NCBI RefSeq assembly: GCF_001039355.2
Contig: NW_019775491.1
Location: forward strand, 124,001 to 188,000
Reading direction: 5' to 3'
Source: Lingula anatina
Taxonomy: Eukaryota > Brachiopoda > Lingulata > Lingulida > Lingulidae
DNA: 64,000 nt
Shown: piece after piece, positions 36,372 to 49,637 of the stretch
Layout: every line of letters starts with the position of its first letter
Position numbering within the stretch: the stretch's first letter is position 1
Translations under genes and position numbers: made by a program
Notes under the pieces: model-generated
What the model was told of the DNA's origin: nothing
Databases searched by the model: none
What the model saw: only the letters and a program-made list of their open reading frames with translations

Positions 36372-36684
36372 GACACGTGCTTTGTTGATATAGTGCAGGA
36401 CAAAATGTTTTGCTGTATTGCGATTTGACCAAATATTAGAGAAACTATCACATCATATTGTAAAATACCCGATAAAAATTACGAAGCGTGTTTTATTTTA
36501 TCAACATAGAACATATGTGTACTTTATGTATAAAATATCGGTAAATATTTACAAATGATAAAATTATTAATTCAGTGCGGGACAGGGACGAGCTGACAAA
36601 GTCGGAATATTGCCGCATTTCATTAGGGTCTCTGCACTTTTTTTATAATAACTACGGCTTCATTGACACTGAACAGAAACCAAA
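36372..36684. promoter_or_regulatory. Bidirectional promoter region TRMT13 / RAD23
   Basis: Only 313 bases separate the two outward-facing start codons. The stretch must hold both 5' leaders and a shared or back-to-back promoter. GTGCGGGACAGGGACGAGCT (from about 36575) is its least AT-rich part, and no TATA box is assigned. Confidence 0.7.
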
Positions 36685-39600
36685 ATGTTCATTACACTAA
36701 AAACATTGCAACAGCAGACTTTCAAGATTGAAATAGAGCCAAGTGATTTGGTAAGAATCGACAGTAAAGTGCTGTTTTTCGGGTATCTGTTGTAGAGTTA
36801 GTGATGAGTAGACGCTATTTTCATGTATATGATTCACTTACCAGGAAAGGTAAAAACGATAGTTGTTTTGGATAAGGTTAAACGTGTAAAGTGTTATTCG
36901 TATATTTACCTATACATATATGGATTTTCCCGCATAGTGTTATATTATTGAGAATTGAACTACCCTCCCAAATGAAAGAATTGAAAGCCACATTTCACAC
37001 GTGTGACTAGTGCTTAGTTTGAAGATCATGGATATTGGCATTGGCATGACGCCATTATTCCAGTTTCTATACAGCATGGTGATTGTGATTTAAAAAACAG
37101 ACATTCTGAGGCACTTGTCTAAATTCACTTCTTCGCATTCACACATGAAAATGAAAATCTTGATTCACCTTGCTAGATCTGGTAACTACTGGCACTTGCT
37201 AGGGGAGCCATGGTATGTCCTGTTGAACATGCACATTAAATACCAATCTCTTCAATCATCACAGTAATACTTCACTTTTAATGTTCATGATATTAGTTTT
37301 GCTGTATAAAAATACTTGTTTTTGAGAGACCAAAGCATTCTGTAGTTTTTGAGACCACATGGTTTGCTTTCTTTTTGATTGGATATACATATAGGAAACT
37401 ATGCATGCGCTAAACATAGCAACATCCACTGCTTACATCAATTGCATTCCAACAAGAGATTTTCTACTGCAGTAAAAAGTATATGTCCATAGAATTTTTC
37501 TCGTAAGGTGTATTGGCATCACTGTTGTGTTCACACTACAGGCTTTACTTTGATAGAATTGAAATTTGGCACTAATCCATTATTTTACAGTTATAGGCAA
37601 CTATCCTTCATATGCTAGCACAAATAGTACACATCTGAGACCATTAATAGGACTGCTAATGCATGAAACGTTATGTTAGAGTTGGTTAGTCTCTTTCAAA
37701 ATTAAGGGGTTAAAATTATTTGAAAAAAACAACACTATCCTGAGTTTGCACACTATTTAAATACAAATTGTTAATGGTATAGAATATATAATAAAAAACA
37801 TCAAGGCCCCTTTTACATTGAGTGATATACTTGTGCAAAATTATCTCTACTGATATCTATTAACACACTTTGATAGGACCTAACAGGTAATTACCCTACA
37901 GGGAGTTTTACTCATTAAGGCAGAAGTTGAGTTATTGGCTGTGTCATTCGGGGTGGGGAGAGGTGCAAGTTTTGCTTATATGTTTTTACATATCAGAAAT
38001 TGAAATTTCAAGGGTACTTCCAAATGATTGCATTGAAAGTCAGTATTGTGTGGATCTCTGTTTTGCTGTTCACCAAGGAGTGATGGTGATGTAGGTGTTG
38101 TCAGCCTGCATGTTTTGTCTTGAGAAGGATAAGCTATATTATAAAAGTCTTGAGAAAGGATAAGCTATACTATAAAAGTAAACTGTCAATTTCCATCATC
38201 ATTTTCACAAGTCTACAAAAAGTAGACTTTTTAAGACCCCCTCTCTCCCCCCCCCTCCCCCCCTTCGGAGAGTACAAGGTGAAAAGTTTAAAATGATGAT
38301 CTTTGACAGCAATTTGGACAATTTGTATTATTTTTCAAAAGCGTACAAAGGCCATTAAATCCCTCCCCCTCAGTGCACAGTTTGTAGACTTGTAAAAATT
38401 ATGGTAAAAATGGATGACCATTTATCACTTTGGTACATCAACAATTTTACAAATTACTATCGTTTTTTATTAAACAAACATGAAATATAACATTTTTTGC
38501 TGTGTATATTATTCATTTTTTAGGTGAAGGTGCTTAAAGCAAAAATAGAAGCAGAAAAAGGCAAGGATTTCCCAGCCGTTGGTCAGAAGCTAATATATGC
38601 AGGTATGAGTGAAGCAGTTTTCTCAAGTTAGATGCTAGGTCATGTTAAATGCACAGGTAGGATCAATCCTGTCAAAATTGCAAAAGCAAATGTGAGGAGT
38701 TATTGCTACACCTTTCCATGTTAGAAAAAAACATGCTCTATGTTATACGCATCAGGTTCTTGGCTTACTTCAGCATAGATGACTTTCAGCCAAATTATAC
38801 AATAGAGACAGGATATTGGTAGTAATAGCAAAAAATAAATGAATAAATATAATGTAGTATAAATAGAAATTGGAATTTTGAAAAAGAGACATTTCATTTA
38901 ACCAAAAGAATTGTTCCTTTTCAAATTTGCCATTGGAAAAGGGAGGGAGGGGGGGGGGGGCTTTTCATAAATGTTTACTTTATATTGCTCCAAAATGAGA
39001 AACCTTGGGACTGCACTATGATTATTAAGTTTAATTTCTTTTCTTTTTTTTTTCAGGTAAAATTCTAGATGATGAAAAGCCCGTTGGGGATTATAAAATT
39101 GAAGAAAAGAATTTTGTGGTGGTAATGGTTACCAAAGTAAGTGAAGTGATCTTCTTTATTATAATTTGTTTAAAGATCTATGGGATATACCAAATGCCAG
39201 AAGATATTGGCTTGTTAACATTTCCTGGGCTTGATATTTTGTTTCTCTACTTTGTTCATTGTGAAAAATTGATTAACTGTCTTTAAAGACTTTTCACATC
39301 AATAAACATTTAGGTCCTACACTTTCTCAGTTTTTCACAGAAGCTGTCATTTATGTCTAATTGTATTTTTCCGCCTTCTTATGTTTTCTCACAAACCTTC
39401 CAGTGAAAATACCTATTCAACATCTTTGTGATTATTCAGTTTCCTTATTAGGTCTGAATTGAACTTTGTAACATTCTGCGAGTCCCAGTCCATCTCTATG
39501 GTTAAAGAATACAGGCATTTACTCCTGAATTTAAAATTTGATGTAAAGTTTCCTCAGCTGCAGAAGTATAGGTCAAGGATGTTTCTTTCCTTTTTCCCAG

Positions 39601-41975
39601 TGAACAGCTAATATCTGGCCCAACCCTTGTCTGGGTATATATTTCTGTAGCTCTTCTCAGCTAGGTCTTACATTGGTTCCCCCACATTTATATATTTTGT
39701 AAAAGTGTTCCTGTACGGGCTGCAAATCTTTTCATTCTATTGAAAGCACAATTTTACACAACAAGCAATACAGTTTAATAGTAGCTGTTACTTTAAGAGA
39801 TGAACACATACTTAAAAATTGCTATTTCAGCCTAAAGCACAGCCTGCCAAACCAGCAGAGAGTGCCCAGACAGCCAGTGCTGCCCCAGCCCCAGCACCTG
39901 CCAGTACACCAGCAACCGCCACACCAGAGAAAAAAGAAGAAAAGAAGGAAGAAGTAAAACCAATACAAGAAGAAACACCGCCCTCGAGGTAGTTATGTTT
40001 TTCAATAACAATATCAGCCTAGACTGTCTGATCCAACTGACAAATAACATATTGGTTATCAAGTGTTTGTATTTATTCAAATTACTGGAAACAGATCTGT
40101 TGATGTTTAAAAATGATTTAATACATGTAATAGTTGTGTATGTGTGCACTGAGATTTTAAAAGTGCAGGTTTATCAGAGTCCTATATTACAGTTGCATTT
40201 TAACCACAAAAAAAATAAAAATAAAATAAATAAATAAATAATAAAAAAAGAGTTTTTCCTTTTGTAATTTCAGTGATGTTTCAGCATCAGCTAGCTCAGA
40301 GAGTTCCTTTACACCTGCTTCTTCTGTGCCATCCTCCTCATCAATTGTCTCTGCTGAGAGTACACTAGTAACAGGGGAGGCATATGAACAGATGATACTG
40401 GAAATTATGAATATGGGTTTTGAGAGAGATCAAGTAGTAAGAGCCTTAAGGGCAAGCTTTAATAATCCAGATAGAGCAGTGGAATATCTTTTAACTGTAA
40501 GTACAAGCAGAACCTGATGCAACATCAGTTTTGTGTTATTTATTTAACATTTTAGCTATTTAAAACCCAAAGCTTACTTTTATGGATATAATTATATAAT
40601 TGTATAATATATGAAAAAAGTATATAATTGGAACGTTCACTTTTGGAAAAGTTGTACATTGCACATATTTTGCCAAAACATGCCCCATTGTACCAAAGCA
40701 TTGATCTCTGAAAATATTATAATGTAAGAATTGGAAAAAAATCAACAAAGAAATAAGTAATTGGTCCAACATGTTATAAATTGTGTTTATATCATGTGTC
40801 CTGCTCAGGGTATTCCTCAAATACATAGCCAAGAAACTCAAGCTCAACCAGCACAACAGCCAGTACAAGCACCTGCACAGCCAGTTGGTACTCCAGCAGC
40901 TGGCACACCTGCCTCTGAGACAGGGACACCTGCTGGTGGAGTTCCAGCAGCCACTGGTACACCAACCACTGGTACACCAACTACTGGCGCACCAACTACT
41001 GGCACAGGAGCACCAACTGGCACTGGAAGTGAGTATTAGTTTTTGTAGGTGAAGAGGAATAGACATTTTGTTGAATTACTGGTTTTTGTGCCCTCCACTT
41101 ATCCACATTCTTTGATGAAAAATCAGTTAATGTCTTTTGTTTTGACTTTTTTGGGCTTAAGGGTGCTTTTATAAAATAGATGTGGCATGTTTTAAGTTTT
41201 AACTAAATATGTAATTGTTATTTTAGGTGCTGAAGACCTTTCCTTTTTGAGAAATCAACCTCAGTTTACACAAATGAGAAACCTTGTTCAGCAAAACCCT
41301 CAGCTTCTGCATGTGTTGCTTGAACAGATTGGTAGGACAAACCCCCAGCTGCTCCAGGTAACGATTTGCACAAGTTCACCCTAAAAATAGTTAATGATAA
41401 ACAATTTTTTGGAGAAATTAAGAATTTATCTAAAGATAAAAAAAATCTGTTGCTTTAAATGTTTTTTTTTTTTTTGTTTTTTTTTTTTTTTTTTTTTAAA
41501 TTGAATGATTTCTTATTTACACCTCTTGGTCTTTGTAGGTAATCAGCCAAAATCAAGCACAGTTTGTTCAGATGTTGAATGAGCCAGTGGAGGCAGGTGG
41601 GAGTCCGGTGATGCCAGGGGTTCAGGGAGCAGGGGGGCAAGGGCAAGGACCTGCTCCAGGTGTGGTGCAAGTTACTCCACAGGAAAAAGAAGCTATTGAA
41701 AGGGTGAGATATGTCTGCTTTGCTTTTTAAAATACTGAAGTATAATGCATAGGTTCTTGTATTGCCATAGAAACATTATTTAATATGGATGAGCATACAG
41801 AATTGCTTCAAAGATGTATAACTTCTTTTTTCTCTTTCTCTTCCCTCAGCTCAAAGCATTGGGTTTCCCAGAGGGTATGTGCATTCAAGCCTATTTTGCC
41901 TGTGAGAAAAATGAAGACTTGGCAGCCAACTTTTTACTATCACAGGATTTTGAGGATGATGATCAAGCAAGCTGA
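36685..41975 (+). CDS. RAD23: RAD23 UV excision repair / proteasome shuttle, 415 aa (9 exons)
   Basis: RAD23 stabilises XPC in nucleotide excision repair and delivers ubiquitinated proteins to the proteasome. Exons: 36685..36750, 38524..38602, 39057..39136, 39831..39988, 40274..40496, 40809..41028, 41227..41357, 41539..41703, 41850..41975 (1248 bases, in phase). Residues 1-75 are the ubiquitin-like domain ([39 protein letters not shown]). About 155-200 is UBA1 ([30 protein letters not shown]). About 203-275 is a linker with TGTP/TGAP repeats. About 277-330 is the XPC-binding domain ([34 protein letters not shown]). About 368-412 is UBA2 ([36 protein letters not shown]). All five standard parts are present in order and the length is normal. 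AATAAA at 42637-42642 is the probable polyadenylation signal. Confidence 0.96.
38117..38177. repeat. Two-copy ~30-bp tandem repeat in RAD23 intron 1
   Basis: GTCTTGAGAAGGATAAGCTA followed by TATTATAAAA is repeated next to itself with one inserted A and one substitution. Confidence 0.85.
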
Positions 41976-42636
41976 TGGAATTCAACGCTTGTTGTACGAA
42001 TAAATGACTTTAAAGTTACATGACAGTGAATACCAAATATAATAAGTAACTGTGAAAAGGGATTGACTCTATGGACCCCTTACATGTTCACTGTGACAGT
42101 GCATGGTTAAGTCCCATGATCATAAATGTTTACATTTTTAGATTACACTCAAATCTTCCTGTGCTCTTTAATGCAACAAAACTACAGAGTAGACATGAAC
42201 GTGACTAGATGGTGTAATAAAAGATACATAGGAATCTAATTTTTCAACAAAGTTGATATTTAGACTGTTAATATCCAGTTATTAGGATTTATAAATGGTC
42301 TAAGACATTTAACATTTTCAACAGGTTTTCTAATTTTCTTGTTGAAATTTCCATTAATTAGAAATTTTGCGTAACAGTCTTTCAATGCATTCTTTGTGCT
42401 CCAACACATTCTGTTATAAGCATTGATCTTGGTTTTAAGTTGTAACCAACTTGATGGCCTTTAGCTTCTAAGATTTTATTTCACTGTCTCTGGTATAAAG
42501 GTAACACACTACTAACTTGTGCTTAAGATGTTTAAGACCATTTGTATATATTGATGAGGGTCTTTAAGCTGCCAGGGGACTTTTGAAATGCTAAATATTG
42601 GCAGTTGTTGAGCTATGTTGAATCTGAAAACATTTC

Positions 42637-42642
42637 AATAAA
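42637..42642 (+). terminator. Polyadenylation signal AATAAA (RAD23)
   Basis: AATAAA about 660 bases after the RAD23 stop, between the convergent RAD23 and BTB-zinc finger genes. Confidence 0.5.
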
Positions 42643-42842
42643 ACTTTCATCGTTACACATATCATAAAGTTGTCTAAAGTCCTTGGTCATTGCATAATTA
42701 CAATTTCTAGTGCAAAAACACCTTTTACCTGATAACTTCTGTTGTCAAATAATGTAAGCATGAGGAATATGTACAACTAGGGCATTCTGATATTCTCTTC
42801 CTGTGCAGGTTAAGACAAGATCACTACACAAGTCTCTTGACA

Positions 42843-42848
42843 TTTATT
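42843..42848 (-). terminator. Polyadenylation signal AATAAA (BTB-ZF)
   Basis: AATAAA on the minus strand about 220 bases past the stop of the BTB-zinc finger gene. Confidence 0.4.
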
Positions 42849-43066
42849 TAGTGTTCAAGGCAGAACCTGACTAAAAGCCCTACTAGTAGGTGAAATTTTC
42901 TTTCACTCAAACTCATTTTTTAAAACATTCCATGCAATATTCACCATGCAATACATTTGCATAGAATAAAACTACTCTATCTTTGAAAAAGTGAAAAAAA
43001 ATCAGTTTGTATAACAAAACGGAACTGTTTGAACAGTGGTTTGTTTTCCCACACTGACTATAATGT

Positions 43067-45426
43067 TTACAGAGTGGTCAGTCTAGTTTCCTGGTCCTGG
43101 TTTGGTTGGTCATTGCTGTATGACCCCTGGATAGCTTGAATTACTTGGAAAGTGACATCATTCTCCTGTAGGTCATCAGTCAGTGCCAGTGAAGATGCAG
43201 GGACCATGGCATAAATCAGAGACTCTCCTGGAACAGAGTTTGGAAGATTGTTGACGGGCAAGCTATTAGTGGGATACGTGAAAGTAGAGTTTTCAGCCTG
43301 GGATGTCATACTTGGGGCCAAAAATGTTATCTGGCTTGAGGCACTGCTAGTCTGATGTAGTACCTGTGGTATGCCAGCATTCATAGGCTTGTGAGCCATC
43401 TTGACATGTTGGTTAAGTTTAAAATTCTCGTGGAACCCAGCACCACACTGGTTGCAAATAAAGTTGTATGCTGTGCTATGGTTCTGTAAGTGTCTGTTTA
43501 ATTCATATTTCAATCCAAATGCCTTGCCACAGTGGACACACTTATGGGGACGTTCTGTTGTGTGAACATGGACTACATGAGCCTTCAACTGGCATGCTCG
43601 TAGGAAAAGCTTTCCACAGTGCTGACAAGCATGTTTCTTCACTCCTGAATGTACTTGCATATGGAGAGCTAAAGCATAGCAGTTGGTCAAGGTCTTCCCA
43701 CACTGTTCACAAATGACACTTTTCTAAAAAATAAAGCAAAACAAATAACATGTACGATAGATGGAACCGTCCAAACACTTTTTAAATAGCATATCAATCA
43801 GTCCATTGACAAAGAATGTTTTTACTATTGGTATCATAATTTTGTTGTGCACCTTTTTCTCAGTAACTCAATGGACAGCACCAACATACATAATAAAGTA
43901 CAAAAAGCATAATATACCTTTTCTTTTGCACAATGATGCCTCTTCATATCAAACTCATTGAGAAAAGGTTTGTAGCAAAGTTGACATCGATACTGGCTGT
44001 TGCAATATCTTGCATGGAACTCAAATCTTCCCTTTCTTTTACCCCTAAACTGTTTGCAGTATAAACAATTTCGCCATTCTTCTTCTTCTTGTGCACTGGC
44101 TGGCTTCTTCTTTAAGCCAAGGTTGACTGACACTTCACTATTTTCAGTTAGTTTTCTCTTTTTAATTTGCTCTTGGATTGACTTGAAGGATTTACTGACC
44201 TTGGTATCAAAATCTGAACTTTCAGTAGAAATGGTCCCATTTATCAAAAGTGTCTGTCCTTCCTGCTCTGCAACCTTTGTTGTAATTTCAGCAAACTTTT
44301 CAAGAACTGACTGATCATTTTCTCTGAAAAGTTCCCCATCCATTGCTACCTTGCTTTCCTTTTCCTCTACCTTAATTTTGGGCTTTCTTCCTCTTTTCTC
44401 TATTTTTTGTTGCGGTCTATGAACAGCCAACATTTTCAAAATCTTGTCAAAAGTTTGTTCAACCTCCACTGGATCTGGTGTTGGGTTGGTTTCTTTTCCT
44501 AAGTCAGATGTTATACCAAAAGCCACATTCAGAGCCTCTGTCACAGGATCAACAGGCTGAGAAGGAGCCAAATCTGCACCACTCTCTACAACAATACTGT
44601 CATCTAGATCAGAATCACTATCATCTTGCACTTTCCTCTTTTTAATTTTTCTTCTTGGTTTCGCTATTTGTTCCTCTTCAGGGTATTTTTTCACTTTTCG
44701 TTTTACAATGCGTAGTGATTTTCTTATACCCTTTGTGTTCGTTTCATCATCAAAACACTGCTTTGCTGCAGACCCAGTTGGTATGTATTCAACACTATCA
44801 TCTTCAATCATTCCAACATCAACTGGAGATTCTTCCCCCTCATCATCAGTTTGTAATTCATCCCCATCATCATCATCATTATCATCAGTTGGTACATTTG
44901 TAGCAATTGTATCAGTTTTAATTTCCTTTTCTTCTTTTTCAGGCTCTGCAGACTCATTTGTCAATTGATTAGAAGAGGGTTTCTTTAATTTACGTTGACT
45001 TTTTTGTTTGTTAGTTTTGCGTCGACTTTTTGGTTTGAAAAATTGAACTCCACGGAGGTATTCATCACAAAGCTGAACAGCAGTCTGTAAATCCAAAAGA
45101 GTAGCTAAATGTCTCAGCTTTTTTACATCCTCCTCATTGTCTATGTTTTTGGGCAGCTGAAACCTGCCAGTGTATATGACCTCAATGAAGAGCTGCAATG
45201 CTTCTGTGCTATAGTCATTGAGGACTAAGATTGACCCTGCTCTCTGCTGGTTTAGTAGATCACGGAAATATCCACAACTGGCTGCTAAGACACAGCGATG
45301 AGCTGGGAATGTCACACCTAGATCACTAACCAGAGACACATCACAGTGGACTTTGGACAGGCGCTGCTTATTCAATTCTGCTAGGATTGATTCAAAATGT
45401 GAGGACTTGGTCTGGATTGGAAGCAT
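43067..45426 (-). CDS. BTB-zinc finger transcription factor, 721 aa (2 coding exons)
   Basis: BTB-ZF proteins bind DNA through C2H2 fingers and recruit cofactors or cullin-3 through the BTB domain. Coding exons 45426..43918 and 43723..43067 total 2166 bases in phase. Residues about 8-125 form the BTB/POZ domain (SHFESILAELNKQRLSKVHC, DVSLVSDLGVTFPAHRCVLA, YFRDLLNQQ, EALQLFIEVIYTGRFQL). About 130-460 is long, highly charged and disordered, with acidic runs (DDNDDDDGDE) and basic clusters (KKRK, KSRRKTNKQKS). Two unusual Cys-rich fingers (about 460-503) are followed by four C2H2 fingers (CEQCGKTL, CQHCGKLF, CVHCGKAF, CNQCGAGF). The last ~100 residues are Ser/Thr/Gln-rich. The ATG at 45426 lies just inside the exon after GTACAGG and begins MLPIQTKS; the longer upstream frame is intronic. 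A noncoding first exon probably ends near 46335. Confidence 0.9.
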
Positions 45427-45781
45427 CCTGTACCTGCAAAAATAAAAAAAAAAATTAAAAAAAACATATGGACTTGTGTAGGATTTGGACATAGCTTTGA
45501 GAAAAAATGACTCCTAATATGACAGTATTATTAAAGCAAAATAACATTACATGATTCTGAAAAATTTCAGAAAAAAAAGGCAAATTTGGCTAATGTAGTT
45601 GGACAGCTACTACGCACAGAAACTATACTACAGAAACTATTTAAGAACAATTATGGTGACTTGAAATCAACCTGTCTGTTCACCAAACAAAGCCAACTAG
45701 CTTATATTTGCATTCGCAAAATAAAGTAAAACAAAAATATGGTTTAACCCTTATGGAGTAAACACTGAAAAATACATCAAA

Positions 45782-45813
<32 letters not shown>

Positions 45814-46440
45814 AAAAAAAATAAATAAATAAATTGCAATACCAAAAACTTGTGTAAAAATAATTCTGCTGTGGGCAATTTTTAATCTCTGCCATCAATT
45901 TTATCAAACCACAAAATCCAGATAATAAGAATCTTTTAATTGTACCCAATATATATATATATTGGATATAATTAAAAAAATTCTTATTGCAGACATTTTA
46001 GTCCATTTTAATTTCAAATAGAAGTTAATTTTCACATAAAAATCAGCACTCGTCGCTTTTGCACACTGTCATTATAATCATATGTCCCGTTAAGGGATTT
46101 CTATCAATCTCAATTTTTAAAAGTAATAACGTCAGACCTGCGTAAACTCATTAACCATTGACAGATTCTCGTTCATAGCTTATTAATCCATGAACCGAAA
46201 AAGATCTGTTCGGATCGGCGCGTGAAATTGAATTCTAAAAGGAATCATCAAATGTTTAATTCCTACTTTTATCTTAATTCAATTACAATACAGACAACAA
46301 ACACACACACACACCATGTTTTACTGGTACTCACTGGATAGCTGCTTCCGCCTGCGAACAATAAGAGATAGTAGTTCAACTTAACTGGCACCTTGCTCAA
46401 AATGAACGTCGACGACGTGCGGCCATATTGATACGTAAGC
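45427..46440 (-). promoter_or_regulatory. 5' leader intron and promoter of the BTB-ZF gene
   Basis: On the minus strand a donor CCA|GTGAGT at 46335/46334 follows a CpG-bearing stretch (about 46335-46440, with GACGTCGACGACGTGCGGCC-like sequence read on the plus strand). This is probably a noncoding first exon and promoter. The intron holds an (AAAT)n run near 45778-45835 and an AT-rich hairpin at about 45923-45990. Confidence 0.45.
45778..45835. repeat. (AAAT)n microsatellite
   Basis: A nearly pure tetranucleotide run interrupted by one A-rich stretch. Confidence 0.85.
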
Positions 46441-48650
46441 TCATCTAAAGTAAAGAATGTAAAAAATGAACGGCACGATACGACATGAAAAATAAAAAAT
46501 AAAGAGAATGTGATTTATATAGCTAAAATACTAATGTGTGTTCAAAATAAAGTAGATTGTTTGATAAGAATTAAAACACGTTCCCAAAAATATTTTGCTG
46601 AAAACTGTTTACGAGGGGAAACTCCCGTATCTCTTTGACTAGGCCTACGGCTGTTCAAAACGAAACCGTAATTCTCAATGAATTACTCAAGATCAGGACT
46701 AGTGTCACTGGTTTATCGACTTTATATTATGATATATTATAATGTAATTGTAAGTTTCAATGAATCGGTTTCTCTTGTGCTAATGGCACTCGCTAATTTG
46801 TGTAACTAAATATGGTTTAAATAGATTAAATATAGGCCTAATAGGGATCGGCAGCTAGATCTATGCATGTCGGATATAGATTTATAGACTTTTCACCCGC
46901 CCACAGGGGTCTCTGACTGTATATAGTCTGTTACAAAATATTTTATTTATTTGACATAATTCAGTCGGCTGACTGATTACGTACATGCTGATCGTATATG
47001 TGCTTTATTGGGCCTAGGCCCTATAGTTAGCCAAAAGACAGCTGCATGTATAGACGAACGTCCTTTACTGTGGGTGTGGCCAGATCAACATCGATTGCAG
47101 CCTATGTAGAGGCTGTTATATAGAAGGGAAAACTATCATTTTCAAACATTAATCGTTGTTTTCATAGAGCATTGAATGTGATCATGATATGTGCGATGTA
47201 GTTTGGTGCCATATATGCAACTGATTTTGTTGAGCTATACGTTCCACCTTGTTTAAAGCGTAGCGAGACCATGTTCAGATCGTAGCTGGAACCCATTGGT
47301 CTACCAATTTGGAGATTGCATCTTTCACGTTTAAAAAGAATGCTTTTTTTCTTGAGAACAGTTTCTTTTAAAATTGGAATTTAGTCTGTTGCTGTTTTTC
47401 TTTTACAAGACTGAAAATATGTAAGTAGCTGCACCAGCGGGATAAAATTCTATAGAGGGAAAAAAGATAAAAGTAAGTTATGTAAAAAGAGAAAAAAAAT
47501 CCAACCAATGCAGGCACCTTGATCCGTGCTAGAATGGTCGAGCATTAAAAAATTATATAAAGACTTTCAAAAGAAGTTCAAGGGCTTTAAAGTATACGAA
47601 TATAGGCCTATATATAGCCGTAGGGTCAAACATGCCCCCTCGACAGGCCTGCCATGTGCTCAAATATACACCAAAAACAGCTATAGGCTACCCCGATTAA
47701 TTGTCAACGCACATAGTCTTGTATGCACTTAAACAATATATTCAAAGAGACAATTCAGCTCCATTATTTCGTACCATCTTCTAGATATGCAGCGTTTTTA
47801 ACTCTGAACTACAGCTAATCAAAGCACCGTTCTTCCCTACATATCCTCTACCAGGACCGCAGTTTTGAATTAATTTTTCATATCTCTAAGTCCAGGTATT
47901 TAGGCAATAGTACACCATTGTATTGCACCGGGGTATTATTTTCATTTGAATTTTGGAACAATGTTTGTGTGTGCAAAGTGTCAGTGTAGCTATGGAAATA
48001 TAACGCACCATAGGCCTATATTCCATGGTGTAGCCTACTGGTAGGCTAAAATGTTTTTAAAATGATAGTGCTCCTTAGTTTGGCATGGTTTTTGGATATA
48101 TTTCCATGACAATGTTTTTAACGATTGCTGGATTTTTTAACATAACCGTACAAACCAGTGACTAATTGCAACACGAGGTCGTGCACGTGCACTGTATTTC
48201 TATAGTCTCTTTCCGCATTTCGGTATTTAATCTATTCTTGTTATGGTCATTGGTTCCAGAATTTTGCGCTAGGAAAACTCGTCATCTTACATATGCAAGG
48301 TTTTGTTATATTATCAATGTGGTGGCATTTTTTTCTCGGTCACCTTTTTCCCCCTGTCATGAGAGAAACTATTTTTTTACCCTAAGTATAGCTTGCCATT
48401 TGGTGATTGTCACGTGACTTACACACACGTTCGTTTGCCTAGAACTGGCCTAGACAAGACGAGCACACAATTGTCTTATAACAAGAAATAGCATCATTTT
48501 GCTAAATTTAGCGTCAGTGCATGCAAACTTTCCTTGGCGTATCAATTCAACCAGGTGATTGGGTTTTTCAGACTCTGACTTTTTTCGTGAAAATTTGCTT
48601 GTTTGAACGCAACAACGAAAGTAGGTCACACTGTCAGCTGTTTTCAAACA
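46441..48650. other. Divergent intergenic region BTB-ZF / MARCH, left part
   Basis: Many stop codons in all frames. Short frames at 47526-47732 and 48166-48417 have no recognisable protein content. No RNA gene was recognised. Confidence 0.45.
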
Positions 48651-48709
48651 ATACCTGTAGGGGGTAGCAAGGGCTTTTTTGTTGACAGTTGGTGTTGAAC
48701 TCTCAGGAG
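48651..48709 (+). promoter_or_regulatory. Possible noncoding first exon end of the MARCH gene
   Basis: CTCTCAGGAG|GTGAGT is a near-consensus donor. Joined to the exon starting at 52928 it would place an in-frame TGA about 17 codons before the ATG at 52968, consistent with a noncoding leader. The left edge is arbitrary and the link is inference. Confidence 0.3.
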
Positions 48710-49637
48710 GTGAGTATAATGTAATTTTTCTTAATATAAAATTAACTAATCCTTGTTAATTCAGACTTAAGTTCTAATGCCACGAAAAATTTTAAAACTC
48801 AACAACTGAACGACATTTAAAAGGAAAAGTGCATTGTTTTGGTTTTTCATGGTGTACATGCAACGGTGTAGGCCTAACTTCGTAATTTGTTTTAAAAGGA
48901 TTTACATGGCTTCTCCTACTGAGTCATGTTGTACCTGGGAAAGGAATGTATACATTCTTAATTTCATTTAATTAAGTAACTGCAAACGTGTACTATTTTA
49001 ACTTTGGCTGGAAGAAAGGGCGATGATATATTATAACATCTTAATCAAAAGTGCCAGGGGGAACAAACCACATTCAGTGCTGCTGCTAGAAAAAAAATGT
49101 TTGCACATTTCTGTCAGTCTAAAACATATTATTTATGGCTGCATGTGTATAACAGTCTTGCCATCCTTGCATGCTACAGTAGTACATGTACTAGCTGTAG
49201 TCCTTCAAAAATGTGTTCCCCTGTTCGTTAAGAGTTGGGTTGGGGAGACAAAGAGGCAGAATATTTCAGTACTTCATTTAGTAAAAATATGGTACATGTA
49301 CTAACTAGAATACCTTACATGTTATTACTTTGTGTAAGTTGTAATCCTCCTTAGCACTAGGCAGGCTAGGTCTGCTAGCTACTGTAAGTAAGCCTGCTGC
49401 ATGATTATAGATGGGTTAGACTGGGGTTAAGAAGAAACCTGATAAAATACATGTGTTGAATGTTTGAAAAAAATTATTTTGTGATTTAATTGAGTTAGTA
49501 TTTTTGTGCGTTAGGTCAGTATATATCATGTACTGGAAGGTAAAAAGTGGAAGGGATGTTTTCCAGTATTGAAATACTTTTGGCAAATTTGGTATTTTAC
49601 AGATATATTGTGAATGGTCTTAAAAAAGGATAATTTT

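Noticed and set aside
40560-41066. 168-codon minus-strand frame over RAD23 exon 6
   Set aside because: Antisense shadow of the low-complexity TGTP linker.
42961-42975. AATAAA on the plus strand as the RAD23 polyadenylation site
   Set aside because: The signal at 42637 is nearer to the stop, and this one lies beyond the probable 3' end of the convergent BTB-ZF gene.
44655-44968. His/Ser-rich plus-strand frames
   Set aside because: Antisense shadow of the acidic Asp/Glu region of the BTB-ZF protein.
45427-45492. Longer N-terminus for the BTB-ZF protein
   Set aside because: The extra codons run through an A/T-rich intron before the acceptor. The ATG at 45426 is inside the exon and starts a normal BTB N-terminus.
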